Shown here in pieces: positions 36,696 through 44,573 of a DNA stretch of 64,000 nucleotides. The DNA comes from Bacteroidaceae bacterium (GTDB taxonomy: Bacteria; Bacteroidota; Bacteroidia; Bacteroidales; Bacteroidaceae), in the NCBI GenBank assembly GCA_017650105.1, contig JAGCFO010000009.1, forward strand, positions 124,001-188,000, written 5' to 3'. A program made the translations under genes and the position numbers. The first letter of the stretch is position 1. Each line of letters starts with the position of its first letter. Below the pieces are notes generated by a model. That model searched no databases. It saw only the letters and a program-made list of their open reading frames with translations, and was not told where the DNA came from.

Positions 36696-36962
36696 ATGAG
36701 AATCAAACCTGGATTTGAGCTCCGCACCATATGCGGGCAACACATTGTCGTATCCAAAGGAATCGAGAATATCGACTTCAACCGAATCATTAGCCTCAAC
36801 GACAGCGCAGTAAGCATCTGGAAGGCAGTAGAAGGCACCGACTTCACTCCCGCCGATATGGCAGCTGTGCTCCGCAAGGAGTATGAAGTGGACGAAGCTA
36901 CCGCCCTTGCCGATGCCAACGAACTGGCAGAAGCCTGGAAGAAGGCAGGACTCTGCGAATAG
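36696..36962 (+). CDS. PqqD-family peptide-binding protein
   Basis: 88 residues, full length for PqqD: MRIKPGFELRTICGQHIVVS (strands), IISLNDSAVSIWKAVEG and FTPADMAAVLRKEYEVDEATALADANELAEAW. PqqD domains are RiPP recognition elements that bind leader peptides and present them to modifying enzymes. It ends the kinase-peptidase-PqqD unit and is followed by a strong terminator. Confidence 0.88.
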   Translation: MRIKPGFELRTICGQHIVVSKGIENIDFNRIISLNDSAVSIWKAVEGTDFTPADMAAVLRKEYEVDEATALADANELAEAWKKAGLCE

Positions 36963-36991
36963 GAAACATTTTTTATATTCGGACTTTTTTT

Positions 36992-37027
36992 ATAGCAGAT
37001 TTGCTAAATGCAAATCTGCTATTTCTT
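36992..37027 (+). terminator. Terminator of the kinase-peptidase-PqqD unit
   Basis: Perfect 13-bp stem ATAGCAGATTTGC (36992-37004) / GCAAATCTGCTAT (37010-37022), loop TAAAT, then TTCTT. 30 bp after the PqqD stop. Confidence 0.85.
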
Positions 37028-37153
37028 CTATAGCTAAAAACCATCGTTAACTATAAAGCGAGACTCTGTTAAGTTTTTTTCCTCAATTCTTACTCACTCC
37101 TTTCAAAAACAATATCGATTTCTCTCATTACTAACTGACAGTACTTGAAAACA

Positions 37154-37192
37154 AGAAGGCAGCGCTCGTAAGCGTTGCCTTCTTTATTTTGT
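37154..37192. terminator. Bidirectional terminator between PqqD and the small peptide gene
   Basis: AGAAGGCAGCGCT and AGCGTTGCCTTCT form a 13-bp stem (one G-U) with loop CGTA, followed by TTTATTTT on the plus strand and TTGTTTTC on the minus strand. The stretch 37028-37153 shows nothing coding. Confidence 0.75.
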
Positions 37193-37222
37193 TGCTGCAC
37201 TTTGCAGCATCAAAGAGTCGGA

Positions 37223-37378
37223 TTAGTCCTCATCCCACAGGTTGCCCCATCTGCCGCGACGACCGTTACCTAAGACTGGGCTATCATCAGCCTCGCCATC
37301 CTTTAAAGACGCAGCTATCAGATTCTGAGTGAAGAGAACCTCTTCTGTTAATTCGGGTTTAATATATTCCTTTTTCAT
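37223..37378 (-). CDS. 51-residue peptide, candidate precursor for the PqqD/kinase/peptidase cluster
   Basis: The peptide begins MKKEYIKPELTEEVLFTQNL, continues with IAASLKDGEADDSPVLG and ends NGRRGRWGNLWDED. The MKK-x-Y-x-KP start is common to many short Bacteroidales peptides of unknown role; the Gly/Arg/Trp core with an acidic end looks like a processed product. It has no membrane helix or signal peptide. It lies 27 bp downstream of the cohesin-like protein on the same strand and converges with the PqqD gene. Short length makes this call uncertain, but the clean start, terminator after it and context support a gene. Confidence 0.65.
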   Translation of the reverse strand: MKKEYIKPELTEEVLFTQNLIAASLKDGEADDSPVLGNGRRGRWGNLWDED

Positions 37379-37405
37379 TGTTGTATCTTGTTTAATCGGT
37401 TATTA

Positions 37406-38470
37406 TTACTTTACGAAGATCTTGCGGTTGTTCTTGATGTAAACGCCCTTCTCCAACGGTCCGAGAACCTTGCGGCCGAGCATATCGTAAACATCACCAG
37501 CTTCTTCAACAGTTACCTCCTCGATGCCTGTAGTTCCACCGATACGATACATATTTGACTCGGTATCAGAAGGAACAGTAATGTAGCAACGATAAGCTGG
37601 AATAGTCTTAGCTTTAGTCTTAACATTGTAGAATCCTACGCCATTGACTTCCTGGTTCTGGAGAACATAATTGCCAACACCAGCCTCGATTTCAGTATCT
37701 ACGAATACACCAGTCAAAATGCCATTCTTAACACTTGCTGCTTCGTTGGTAGGAGTACCCGAGAAGGTATAAGTCCCTTCTTTCTCGCCTTCAATGTAAT
37801 AAGGAGTATTAGCAAGCAGAGTGGTGGTAGATTCACCAAGTACCAGAGTCTTGCCGTTGAGGGTAATGTCTGTATAAGCTACCCAGTCATAATCGGCAGG
37901 GATTTCAGCAGCAAACGGGAGAATCAACGTACCAGCATGAGCAGCAGTCATCGTGAAGGCAACGTCGGTTTGGGAAGCACCAGCAACGGTAACAGTTACG
38001 TCAAAATCATCAAGTTTTACATCTTTAGATGAATCTGTTGATGAGAAAACTGCTTTCTTGAAAGTAATAGTTCCACCTTTAAACGTCGCATCTGCAATAA
38101 AACCTAAAGTAATGATTTCAGTTACATCTGCGAAAGAGGCATTATTATTACTGCCATCCATTACAAAAATTCGAATACCTTCACCATCCTCAGGCACACC
38201 TTCTTGCCAATTATGCATTGCTATCCATTTACCTTTTTCTTTTTCCTCACGGAAAGCGGAACTATAAGCATAATCGAAAGTCAAACCTTCAGGTAAAACC
38301 ATATCAAACTGAAATGCCGTAAACGTTTGCATGGATTCACTAGCCGTTAATACCAGCTCATTCTCCTCAGATCCGGGAACAAAAGGCGTATCCGAAGCGG
38401 TAACAACGAAGTCTGCCTTTGCCATCATTGCTACTGCGAGCAATGCGAATAAAACACTTAATTTTTTCAT
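37406..38470 (-). CDS. Secreted cohesin-like protein with T9SS-like tail
   Basis: 354 residues. Signal peptide MKKLSVLFALLAVAMMAKA; residues ~20-165 form a cohesin/dockerin-partner-like beta sandwich (AFQFDMVLPEGLTFDYAY and ITLGFIADATFKGGTITFKK); residues ~170-310 are a second beta domain common in Prevotella secreted proteins. The end, DVYDMLGRKVLGPLEKGVYIKNNRKIFVK split as DVYDMLGRKVLG and GVYIKNNRKIFVK, is a T9SS type A sorting segment. It has its own promoter and may be cotranscribed with the 51-residue peptide gene after it. Ligand not known. Confidence 0.75.
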   Translation of the reverse strand: MKKLSVLFALLAVAMMAKADFVVTASDTPFVPGSEENELVLTASESMQTFTAFQFDMVLPEGLTFDYAYSSAFREEKEKGKWIAMHNWQEGVPEDGEGIRIFVMDGSNNNASFADVTEIITLGFIADATFKGGTITFKKAVFSSTDSSKDVKLDDFDVTVTVAGASQTDVAFTMTAAHAGTLILPFAAEIPADYDWVAYTDITLNGKTLVLGESTTTLLANTPYYIEGEKEGTYTFSGTPTNEAASVKNGILTGVFVDTEIEAGVGNYVLQNQEVNGVGFYNVKTKAKTIPAYRCYITVPSDTESNMYRIGGTTGIEEVTVEEAGDVYDMLGRKVLGPLEKGVYIKNNRKIFVK

Positions 38471-38535
38471 TGTTTAGATATGTAAAATTGTTATCAATAG
38501 TTCAACTTTTGCTAATTATGGAACATAAGTCGGGA

Positions 38536-38565
38536 CAAAGATAGGAACATTTTTTTTCCCCACAA
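38536..38565 (-). promoter_or_regulatory. Promoter of the cohesin-like protein
   Basis: On the minus strand TTG (38563-38565), 19 bp, TATCTTTG (38536-38543), leader about 60 nt. Confidence 0.75.
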
Positions 38566-38605
38566 AGAAAAACAAGAAAAAATTATCGTTTTGTGGAAAA
38601 AAAAT

Positions 38606-38618
38606 TTCGTGCCACGAA
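38606..38618. repeat. 13-bp palindrome in the 38.5-39.1 kb gap
   Basis: TTCGTG-C-CACGAA, a perfect inverted repeat 40 bp upstream of the divergent promoter at 38536. It is a possible operator. The rest of 38619-38902 shows no gene and no clear motif. Confidence 0.35.
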
Positions 38619-38902
38619 TTGTATATTTTTAAAAGGTACAAAAGGACCTCTCAGGGTGTTGTGGGGGTTATTCAAGAAGAACAGAGAAAGGGCAAAGAAG
38701 GAAGATTGCGAGAGAGCGACGTGCAAAAAAAGAGAAAAAAGCCGCAAACACGTCTTGAACCTCGCGTTTCGCCCTTCATTTTTCACCCATTTTTAGCTAC
38801 TTTTCGACAATTTCTTTTCAGCCCAGCCTTTTTTCAGCAAAAATCGCACTCAGATTATATTCCCAACGGATGAGAGACGTTCTCCCAAGAGACATTTTCT
38901 TA

Positions 38903-39046
38903 GCAGAAATCAGATTTTTCCTTCATTTCCAAAAATTACCGAGCCTTTGGGAGAGATATTACCGAGCCTTTGGGAGAACTTCTCCCAAGAAGGAATAATG
39001 GTTCTCCCAAGAAGGAATAATTCTTTTTTCTTTGAGAAAAAAAGCG
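38903..39046 (+). repeat. Dispersed intergenic element, copy 2
   Basis: Same order of blocks as 9561-9675 on the other strand: TTTTTCCTTCATTTCC, GAGCCTTTGGGAGA (twice here, as a 23-bp tandem unit), palindrome TTGGGAGAA-C-TTCTCCCAA (38970-38988), two TTCTCCCAAGAAGGAATAAT units and TTTTTTCTTTGAGAAAAAAA. It ends 32 bp before the promoter of the GH51 gene. Confidence 0.85.
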
Positions 39047-39077
39047 GGAGGACTACAAATATCGAAGGAAGATTTGT

Positions 39078-39108
39078 TTGGCAGAGAGAAAACTTTTTCG
39101 TACATTTG
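39078..39108 (+). promoter_or_regulatory. Promoter of the GH51 gene
   Basis: TTG (39078-39080), 20 bp, TACATTTG (39101-39108), 40 bp before the ATG. It fixes the start at 39148 and excludes an upstream frame through the repeat. Confidence 0.8.
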
Positions 39109-39147
39109 CGGAGAAGAACATTACACACCCCGAAATATCTCCGCATT

Positions 39148-41586
39148 ATGAAAAACACCAGACATCTTTTCCCGCTCGTTGCCCTCGTCACAGCGTGCAT
39201 ATCCTCATCCCTCGCCCTTGCCAACAACCCCGACGAAGGGTGGCTGCGTCCCTACGTGAACGGGCGCGGATTGGCTTTTGAATATAGCAGCGACAGCATT
39301 CATTGGAAGGTGTTGGGGAACGGGCGCACGTTTGTCGACAGCGACTTCGGCACGTGGGGCGCCGAGAAGAAAATGTCGGATCCCTGCCTGACTCGCGCCT
39401 CCGACGGCAGCTGGACTCTGCGCTGGATACCCAACGCACGCTACGGGCTATACGCCATCTGCACCAGCCACGACCTCATCCACTGGAAGCCGCAGGACTA
39501 TCCCGCGCTGACGCCCTCAGTAGAGCAGGAGCTGAAGGAGCGCCCCGTAGCGCTACGCGTGGAATGGAGCCTCATCGAGAGGCTGAAGGAGCGCTGCGCC
39601 TATCTTGACGCACGCGACAAAAAATGGAGCGAGAGCCTGCTGCAGGACGGGGAACGCTTTGCCAGCCTCACGCCACAGAGCATCCGAATCTCGTTCGACG
39701 CTAACGAGACGAAGGAGATAAGCACGGAGCTGATAGGGGTGTTCTTCGAAGACATCAGCTACGGAGCCGACGGAGGACTGTACGCCGAGCTTGTGCAGAA
39801 CCGCGACTTTGAATACACGCCGGGCGAGAACCGAAACAATCGCAGCTGGGGACCTCTCACAGCCTGGCAAATCATTCCCGAGCAAGCCTCCTCGCAGCTA
39901 AGCATAGGCACCGACGAGCCCATCCACGCCCACAACCCACACTACGCCATCCTCACACGCGCCGACAGCCCTGTGAGCCTTGTCAACACGGGTTTCGACG
40001 GCATCAGCGTCAAGGAGGGCGAGCCGTACGATCTCTCCCTCTTTGCCCGCCTGGCTCCCGGGCAAAAGGGCAGCATCAAGCTGAGAATCTTGCTACTGGG
40101 CAGCGAGGGTAACACGCTGGCAACCACCACTCTGAAGGTAGGTAGCACTACGTGGAAGAAACAAACAGCTGTGCTCCGCAGCAGCGCGACAGACAAGGGC
40201 GCACGCCTTTCCATTGAGCCCGAGGAGAGAGGAAGCATTCACCTCGATATGGTGTCGCTCTTCCCGCGCCACACCTTCAAGAACCGCAAGAACGGGCTCC
40301 GCGCCGATCTGGCACAAGCCATCGCCGACATACACCCAAAATTCGTGCGCTTCCCGGGAGGATGCGTGGCTCACGGCGACGGGCTGCAGAACATGTACCT
40401 TTGGAAGAACACCATAGGCCCCCTCGAGGCACGCACGCCGATGCGCAACATCTGGAACTACCACCAGTCGATGGGGCTGGGCTACTACGAATACTTCCTG
40501 TTCTGCGAGGACATTGGCGCAGAGCCTCTGCCCGTGATTCCCGCAGGAGTCCCCTGCCAGAACAGCAGCGACGGAGGACCTGGGCAACAGGGAGGAGTGC
40601 CGATGGAAGAGATGGAAGCGTTCACGCAAGACATTCTTGACCTGATAGAGTGGGCTAACGGTGATGCGAAGACTACGAAATGGGGGCGTGTGCGTGCCGA
40701 AAGCGGGCATCCCAAGCCTTTCGGCCTGAAGCACATAGGCATAGGCAACGAAGATCTTATCTCCGACGTCTTCACTGAGAGGTTCACGTACATATATAAT
40801 AAGGTACACGAGCGATATCCCGACATAAAGGTTTGCGGCACAGTAGGACCCTTCCACGAAGGCAGCGACTACGACTGGGGATGGAAGTTGGCTTCGGAGC
40901 TGGGCGTGGATATGGTGGACGAACATTACTATGTGAGCCCGGGGTGGATGATACACAACCAGGACTACTACGACAACTACGACAGAACTAAGCCGCACGT
41001 CTATCTGGGAGAATATGCGGCACATGCCCGCAACCGGCAGAACTGTATGGAGAGCGCCCTCTGCGAGGCCCTCTACCTCACGAACGTGGAGCGCAATGCA
41101 GACGTCGTGGATATGACAAGCTACGCTCCCCTCCTCTGCCGCGAAGGGCACTCCAACTGGAATCCCGACATGATTTATTTCGACGGCAACTCCGTGAGGC
41201 TGACGCCCGGATACTATGTGCAGAAGATGTTCGGCACAAATAGCGGCAACCGCTATGTGAAAGGAAGGATGGATACGTCTGGGCTTGGGGAAGAAGTGCG
41301 CAGACGCATCAGCTACAGCTGCGTGACTGACAATCAGACGGGCGACATCATTGTGAAAATAGCCAGCCTGCTGCCCGTAACAACGAGCTTAGAAGCAGAC
41401 GTAAGCAGCTTTGGAGTAGGCACGCTTGAGCCGCAAGAGGCTACTGTCCTCTCAGGGCAACCGACAGACACGAAGGCAGAGCCCGAAACGCTTCGTTTCG
41501 AAATTGAGCAGGGAAAACTCCAGCTGACGATGCCGCCCTACTCGTTCTGTGTGGCTCGCATCCATCAGCAGGGAAAGAAAAAATAA
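39148..41586 (+). CDS. Alpha-L-arabinofuranosidase, GH51, with GH43-like N-terminal fragment
   Basis: 812 residues. Signal peptide MKNTRHLFPLVALVTACISS. Residues ~30-130 resemble one or two blades of a GH43-type propeller (LAFEYSSDSIHWKVLGNGR, SDPCLTRASDGSWTLRW, TSHDLIHWKPQDYP), too short to be an enzyme. A GH51 carbohydrate-binding-like domain follows (~170-370) and then the TIM barrel with acid/base Glu in IGIGNEDLISDVF and nucleophile Glu in VYLGEYAAHA, and a C-terminal beta sandwich. It releases arabinose from arabinan or arabinoxylan. Codons are more GC-rich than in neighbours. Confidence 0.88.
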   Translation: MKNTRHLFPLVALVTACISSSLALANNPDEGWLRPYVNGRGLAFEYSSDSIHWKVLGNGRTFVDSDFGTWGAEKKMSDPCLTRASDGSWTLRWIPNARYGLYAICTSHDLIHWKPQDYPALTPSVEQELKERPVALRVEWSLIERLKERCAYLDARDKKWSESLLQDGERFASLTPQSIRISFDANETKEISTELIGVFFEDISYGADGGLYAELVQNRDFEYTPGENRNNRSWGPLTAWQIIPEQASSQLSIGTDEPIHAHNPHYAILTRADSPVSLVNTGFDGISVKEGEPYDLSLFARLAPGQKGSIKLRILLLGSEGNTLATTTLKVGSTTWKKQTAVLRSSATDKGARLSIEPEERGSIHLDMVSLFPRHTFKNRKNGLRADLAQAIADIHPKFVRFPGGCVAHGDGLQNMYLWKNTIGPLEARTPMRNIWNYHQSMGLGYYEYFLFCEDIGAEPLPVIPAGVPCQNSSDGGPGQQGGVPMEEMEAFTQDILDLIEWANGDAKTTKWGRVRAESGHPKPFGLKHIGIGNEDLISDVFTERFTYIYNKVHERYPDIKVCGTVGPFHEGSDYDWGWKLASELGVDMVDEHYYVSPGWMIHNQDYYDNYDRTKPHVYLGEYAAHARNRQNCMESALCEALYLTNVERNADVVDMTSYAPLLCREGHSNWNPDMIYFDGNSVRLTPGYYVQKMFGTNSGNRYVKGRMDTSGLGEEVRRRISYSCVTDNQTGDIIVKIASLLPVTTSLEADVSSFGVGTLEPQEATVLSGQPTDTKAEPETLRFEIEQGKLQLTMPPYSFCVARIHQQGKKK

Positions 41587-41682
41587 CAAAAGAGAAATTT
41601 TTTTTACAAGGCGTGCAACTTTTCTCTCATCCCTTACGTCTAAAGTACGAAAACGGAAAAGAAAAGTTTAACCCAATTAAAT

Positions 41683-42036
41683 ATGACAACAATGAAAAGC
41701 GAAAACGAAAAGTATTGTGTGAATTGCGGCGAAGTGATTGATGCAAAAGCTGAAATCTGCCCGAAGTGTGGCGTGCGCCAGCCGATGGCTTACAACGATA
41801 CGGAAAACTTCCAGTCGAAGCCGGTTAAGCATACCGACGACCGTTGGCTCATCACCCTGCTGCTGTGCGTATTCCTCGGCGAACTTGGCGTGCACCGCTT
41901 CTATGTAGGAAAGATCGGAACCGGCATCCTGATGCTTATCACGTTGGGCGGCTGCGGTATCTGGTGGCTCATCGACCTTATCTTCATCGTAACCAACCAG
42001 TTTACCGACGACGAGGGGCAAATCCTCCACAGCTAA
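41683..42036 (+). CDS. TM2-domain protein with zinc ribbon
   Basis: 117 residues. N-terminal zinc ribbon CVNCGEVIDAKAEICPKCG, then the TM2 domain with two helices (WLITLLLCVFLGELGVHRFY, GTGILMLITLGGCGIWWLID) and the GVHRFYVGK motif. Small inner-membrane protein; function of TM2 proteins in bacteria is unknown. Followed directly by an 85-bp tandem repeat. Confidence 0.88.
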   Translation: MTTMKSENEKYCVNCGEVIDAKAEICPKCGVRQPMAYNDTENFQSKPVKHTDDRWLITLLLCVFLGELGVHRFYVGKIGTGILMLITLGGCGIWWLIDLIFIVTNQFTDDEGQILHS

Positions 42037-42043
42037 CAGTCTG

Positions 42044-42318
42044 CCTTGCCTTGCATCTCCTTTAACCTTAGGTTTAAGGCAAGCGGCGGCTCGGAATAAA
42101 AAATAAAAAGGGTTTTATTTTATTCTTCTCTCGCCTTGCATTTCCTTTAGCCTGCAGGTTAAGGCAAGCGGCGGCTCGGAATAAAAAATAAAAAGGGTTT
42201 ATTTTATTCTTCTCTCGCCTTGCATTTCCTTTAGCCTACGGGTTAAGGAAAGCGGCGGCTCGGAATAAAAAATAAAAGGGGTTTTATTTTATTCTTCTCT
42301 CGCCTTGCATTTCCTTTC
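42044..42318. repeat. 85-bp tandem repeat, three units and a partial fourth
   Basis: GCCTTGCAT starts at 42048, 42133, 42217 and 42302 (periods 85, 84, 85). Each full unit carries two inverted repeats: one around CCTTTAGCC...GGTTAAGG within GCCTTGC...GCAAGCGGC, and an AT-rich one (GAATAAAA...TTTTATTTTATTC). The first unit starts just after the TM2 stop; the fourth is cut at TTTCCTTT, where the DUF2752 reading frame begins. Confidence 0.92.
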
Positions 42319-42634
42319 AAAACTCTCTATATATCTGCGGACACGATGGCTTCTGGTTGTCGTGTTCGCCTACTTTTTAGTGGGGCTGCTGCTCCGGCTT
42401 TACACTTCTGTCAACATTCTTCCTCCCTGCCTTTGGACGGCAATCTTTCACGTACATTGCCCAGGATGCGGTATGACACGCGCTTGCCTTCGTTTGATGC
42501 AATTCGATTTCGCGGGCGCCTGGCACGCCAATCCGCTGACGATACCTGTAATAGTAGGAATTCTGGCTGCTATTGTTGTTGATTTCCGAAAATTTACATT
42601 ACATTTGCAGCATCCAACGGAAAAGAAGGAATGA
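42305..42634 (+). CDS. DUF2752 membrane protein
   Basis: 109 residues when started at TTG 42305; there is no ATG or GTG ahead of the first helix in frame and an in-frame stop lies at 42266. Two transmembrane helices (WLLVVVFAYFLVGLLLRLY and NPLTIPVIVGILAAIVVDF) flank the family motif HCPGCGMTRACLRL. Inner-membrane protein of unknown role. The start codon and first five codons belong to the partial fourth unit of the 85-bp repeat. Its stop overlaps the topB start (ATGA). Confidence 0.75.
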   Translation: MHFLSKLSIYLRTRWLLVVVFAYFLVGLLLRLYTSVNILPPCLWTAIFHVHCPGCGMTRACLRLMQFDFAGAWHANPLTIPVIVGILAAIVVDFRKFTLHLQHPTEKKE

Positions 42635-44472
42635 CTGTCTGCATAGCTGAGAAACCAAGCGTGGCACGCGAGATAGCGAATGTGCTGGGAGCACGCTCGA
42701 GCCACGAAGGGTATATCGAAGGAAACGGGTATCAAGTGACCTGGACCTTCGGTCATCTGTGTACGTTGAAAGAACCGCACGACTACACGCCTCAGTGGAA
42801 GGGATGGTCGTTGGCAGCGCTTCCTATGGTGCCGCAGCGCTTCGGCATCAAGCTCATCGACGATGCCGGCATCCGTAAGCAGTTTGCCATCATAGAAGGA
42901 TTGATGCAGAAGGCCGACATGATTATAAACTGCGGTGATGCCGGGCAAGAGGGAGAGCTCATCCAGCGTTGGGTGATGCAGAAAGCGGCAGCCACATGCC
43001 CCGTGAAACGTCTGTGGATTTCGTCTCTTACTGCGGAGGCCATACGCGAAGGTTTCAATTCGCTCCACGATGCTTCCGACTATCAACGGCTCTACGAAGC
43101 CGGGCTCTGCCGCGCCATCGGCGACTGGCTGCTGGGCATGAATGCCACACGCCTCTACACGCTCAAGTATGGCAGAGACAGGCAAGTTCTCTCCATCGGA
43201 AGAGTGCAGACCCCTACGCTTGCCCTCATCGTGCGCCGACACGAGGAGATTGCCAACTTCAAGCCTGAGCAATATTTCGAATTGAAAACCACCTACCGCG
43301 ATACCGTCTTCAACTCCACACGCGGCAAGTTGAAATCGGAGCAGCAGGGAAGAGAAATCATCGAGCAGATAAAAGACCTGCCCTTCGAGATAACAAACAT
43401 CACCAAGAAAGAAGGGCGAGAAGCACCCCCACGCCTGTTCGACCTCACGTCGCTGCAAGTGGAGTGCAACAAAAAGTTCTCCTTCTCAGCCGACACCACA
43501 CTCAAACTCATTCAGTCGCTTTACGAGAAGAAAGTTACCACCTATCCGCGCGTAGACACCACCTTCCTCCCCGACGATGTCTATCCCAAATGCGGCACCA
43601 TTCTGAACGGACTTGCTGATTACCAAGAGATAATGCTACCCTTGAGAGGGAAAAAACTGTTGAAGAGCAAGAAGGTGTTCGACAACTCAAAAGTAACCGA
43701 TCACCACGCTATCATCCCCACGGGAGTTAATCCGCAAGGGCTCTCCGATATGGAGAAAAAGGTGTTCGACCTTGTTGCGCGGCATTTTATCGCCGTCTTC
43801 TTCCCCGACTGCCGCTTTGCTACCACTACGGTGCAAGGGAAAGCGGGCGAAGAGGAGTTCAAGACATCAGGGAAAACCATCCTCGACCCAGGATGGCGAC
43901 TGGTTTTGGGAGCTCCCGTTGTCGATACTTCGCAGTCCTCATCCGAAGGAAAAGGGAAGGCGAAGGACTCCTCTTCAAACGAAGAAACGCCTGAAGCAGT
44001 TCCTGAGCGCACGCTGCCCCTTTTTGAGCAAGGAGAAAGCGGGCCTCATCAGCCCGACTTGCTTGAGAAATGGACTCAGCCTCCCAAGCCTTACACCGAA
44101 GCCACTCTCCTGCGCGCAATGGAAACAGCAGGCAAGCTGGTGGAAAACGAAGAACTGCGCGATGCGTTGAAAGAAAACGGAATCGGCAGGCCTTCGACGC
44201 GCGCTGCCATCATCGAGACGCTTTTCAAGCGCAAATACATTGTCAAAGAGCGCAAAAGCCTGCTGCCCACAAACATCGGCATCGAGCTGATTCACCTCAT
44301 CCACGAAGATGTGCTGAAAAGCGCCGAGCTGACAGGCATCTGGGAAAAGCATCTGCGCGACATTGAGAAAGGCAGTTACGAACCACGACAGTTCCTCGAC
44401 GAACTGAAGGAAATGGTAGGAGGCATCGTTACGCAAGTAATGAGCGACTCTTCGAACCGACGTATTAACTAA
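42631..44472 (+). CDS. topB: DNA topoisomerase III
   Basis: 613 residues, type IA. TOPRIM start MTVCIAEKPSVAREIANVLG, acidic triad in MIINCGDAGQEGELIQR, SIGRVQTPTLALIVRRHEEI and the active-site Tyr in KKVTTYPRVDTTFLP; IGRPSTRAAIIETLFKRKYI near the end. No C-terminal zinc fingers. It relaxes and decatenates DNA. Translationally coupled to the DUF2752 gene. Confidence 0.96.
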   Translation: MTVCIAEKPSVAREIANVLGARSSHEGYIEGNGYQVTWTFGHLCTLKEPHDYTPQWKGWSLAALPMVPQRFGIKLIDDAGIRKQFAIIEGLMQKADMIINCGDAGQEGELIQRWVMQKAAATCPVKRLWISSLTAEAIREGFNSLHDASDYQRLYEAGLCRAIGDWLLGMNATRLYTLKYGRDRQVLSIGRVQTPTLALIVRRHEEIANFKPEQYFELKTTYRDTVFNSTRGKLKSEQQGREIIEQIKDLPFEITNITKKEGREAPPRLFDLTSLQVECNKKFSFSADTTLKLIQSLYEKKVTTYPRVDTTFLPDDVYPKCGTILNGLADYQEIMLPLRGKKLLKSKKVFDNSKVTDHHAIIPTGVNPQGLSDMEKKVFDLVARHFIAVFFPDCRFATTTVQGKAGEEEFKTSGKTILDPGWRLVLGAPVVDTSQSSSEGKGKAKDSSSNEETPEAVPERTLPLFEQGESGPHQPDLLEKWTQPPKPYTEATLLRAMETAGKLVENEELRDALKENGIGRPSTRAAIIETLFKRKYIVKERKSLLPTNIGIELIHLIHEDVLKSAELTGIWEKHLRDIEKGSYEPRQFLDELKEMVGGIVTQVMSDSSNRRIN

Positions 44473-44478
44473 GGAACC

Positions 44479-44573
44479 GATTTTTTGGAGAAGGAATCTC
44501 GCGATATGAAGAAAGAAAAAAAATTTTTGGAGAAGGGAAAAAATCGTATGGAGAAGGAAAAAATATTTCTTCC
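44479..44573. repeat. GGAGAA/TATCGCGAGAT dispersed repeat, copy c
   Basis: Modules TTTTTTGGAGAAGG, AATCTCGCGATATGAAGAAAG (the core is here flipped), AATTTTTGGAGAAGGG and ATGGAGAAGGAAAAAATAT. It spans the whole gap after topB and enters the GH5 coding region, supplying its first codons. Confidence 0.75.

Noticed and set aside
38947..39147. N-terminal extension of the GH51 gene
   Set aside because: It would translate the dispersed element and the promoter at 39078-39108; the Met at 39148 begins a proper signal peptide.
42044..42318. 85-bp tandem repeat as a CRISPR array
   Set aside because: Whole units repeat without unique spacers, and no cas genes lie nearby.
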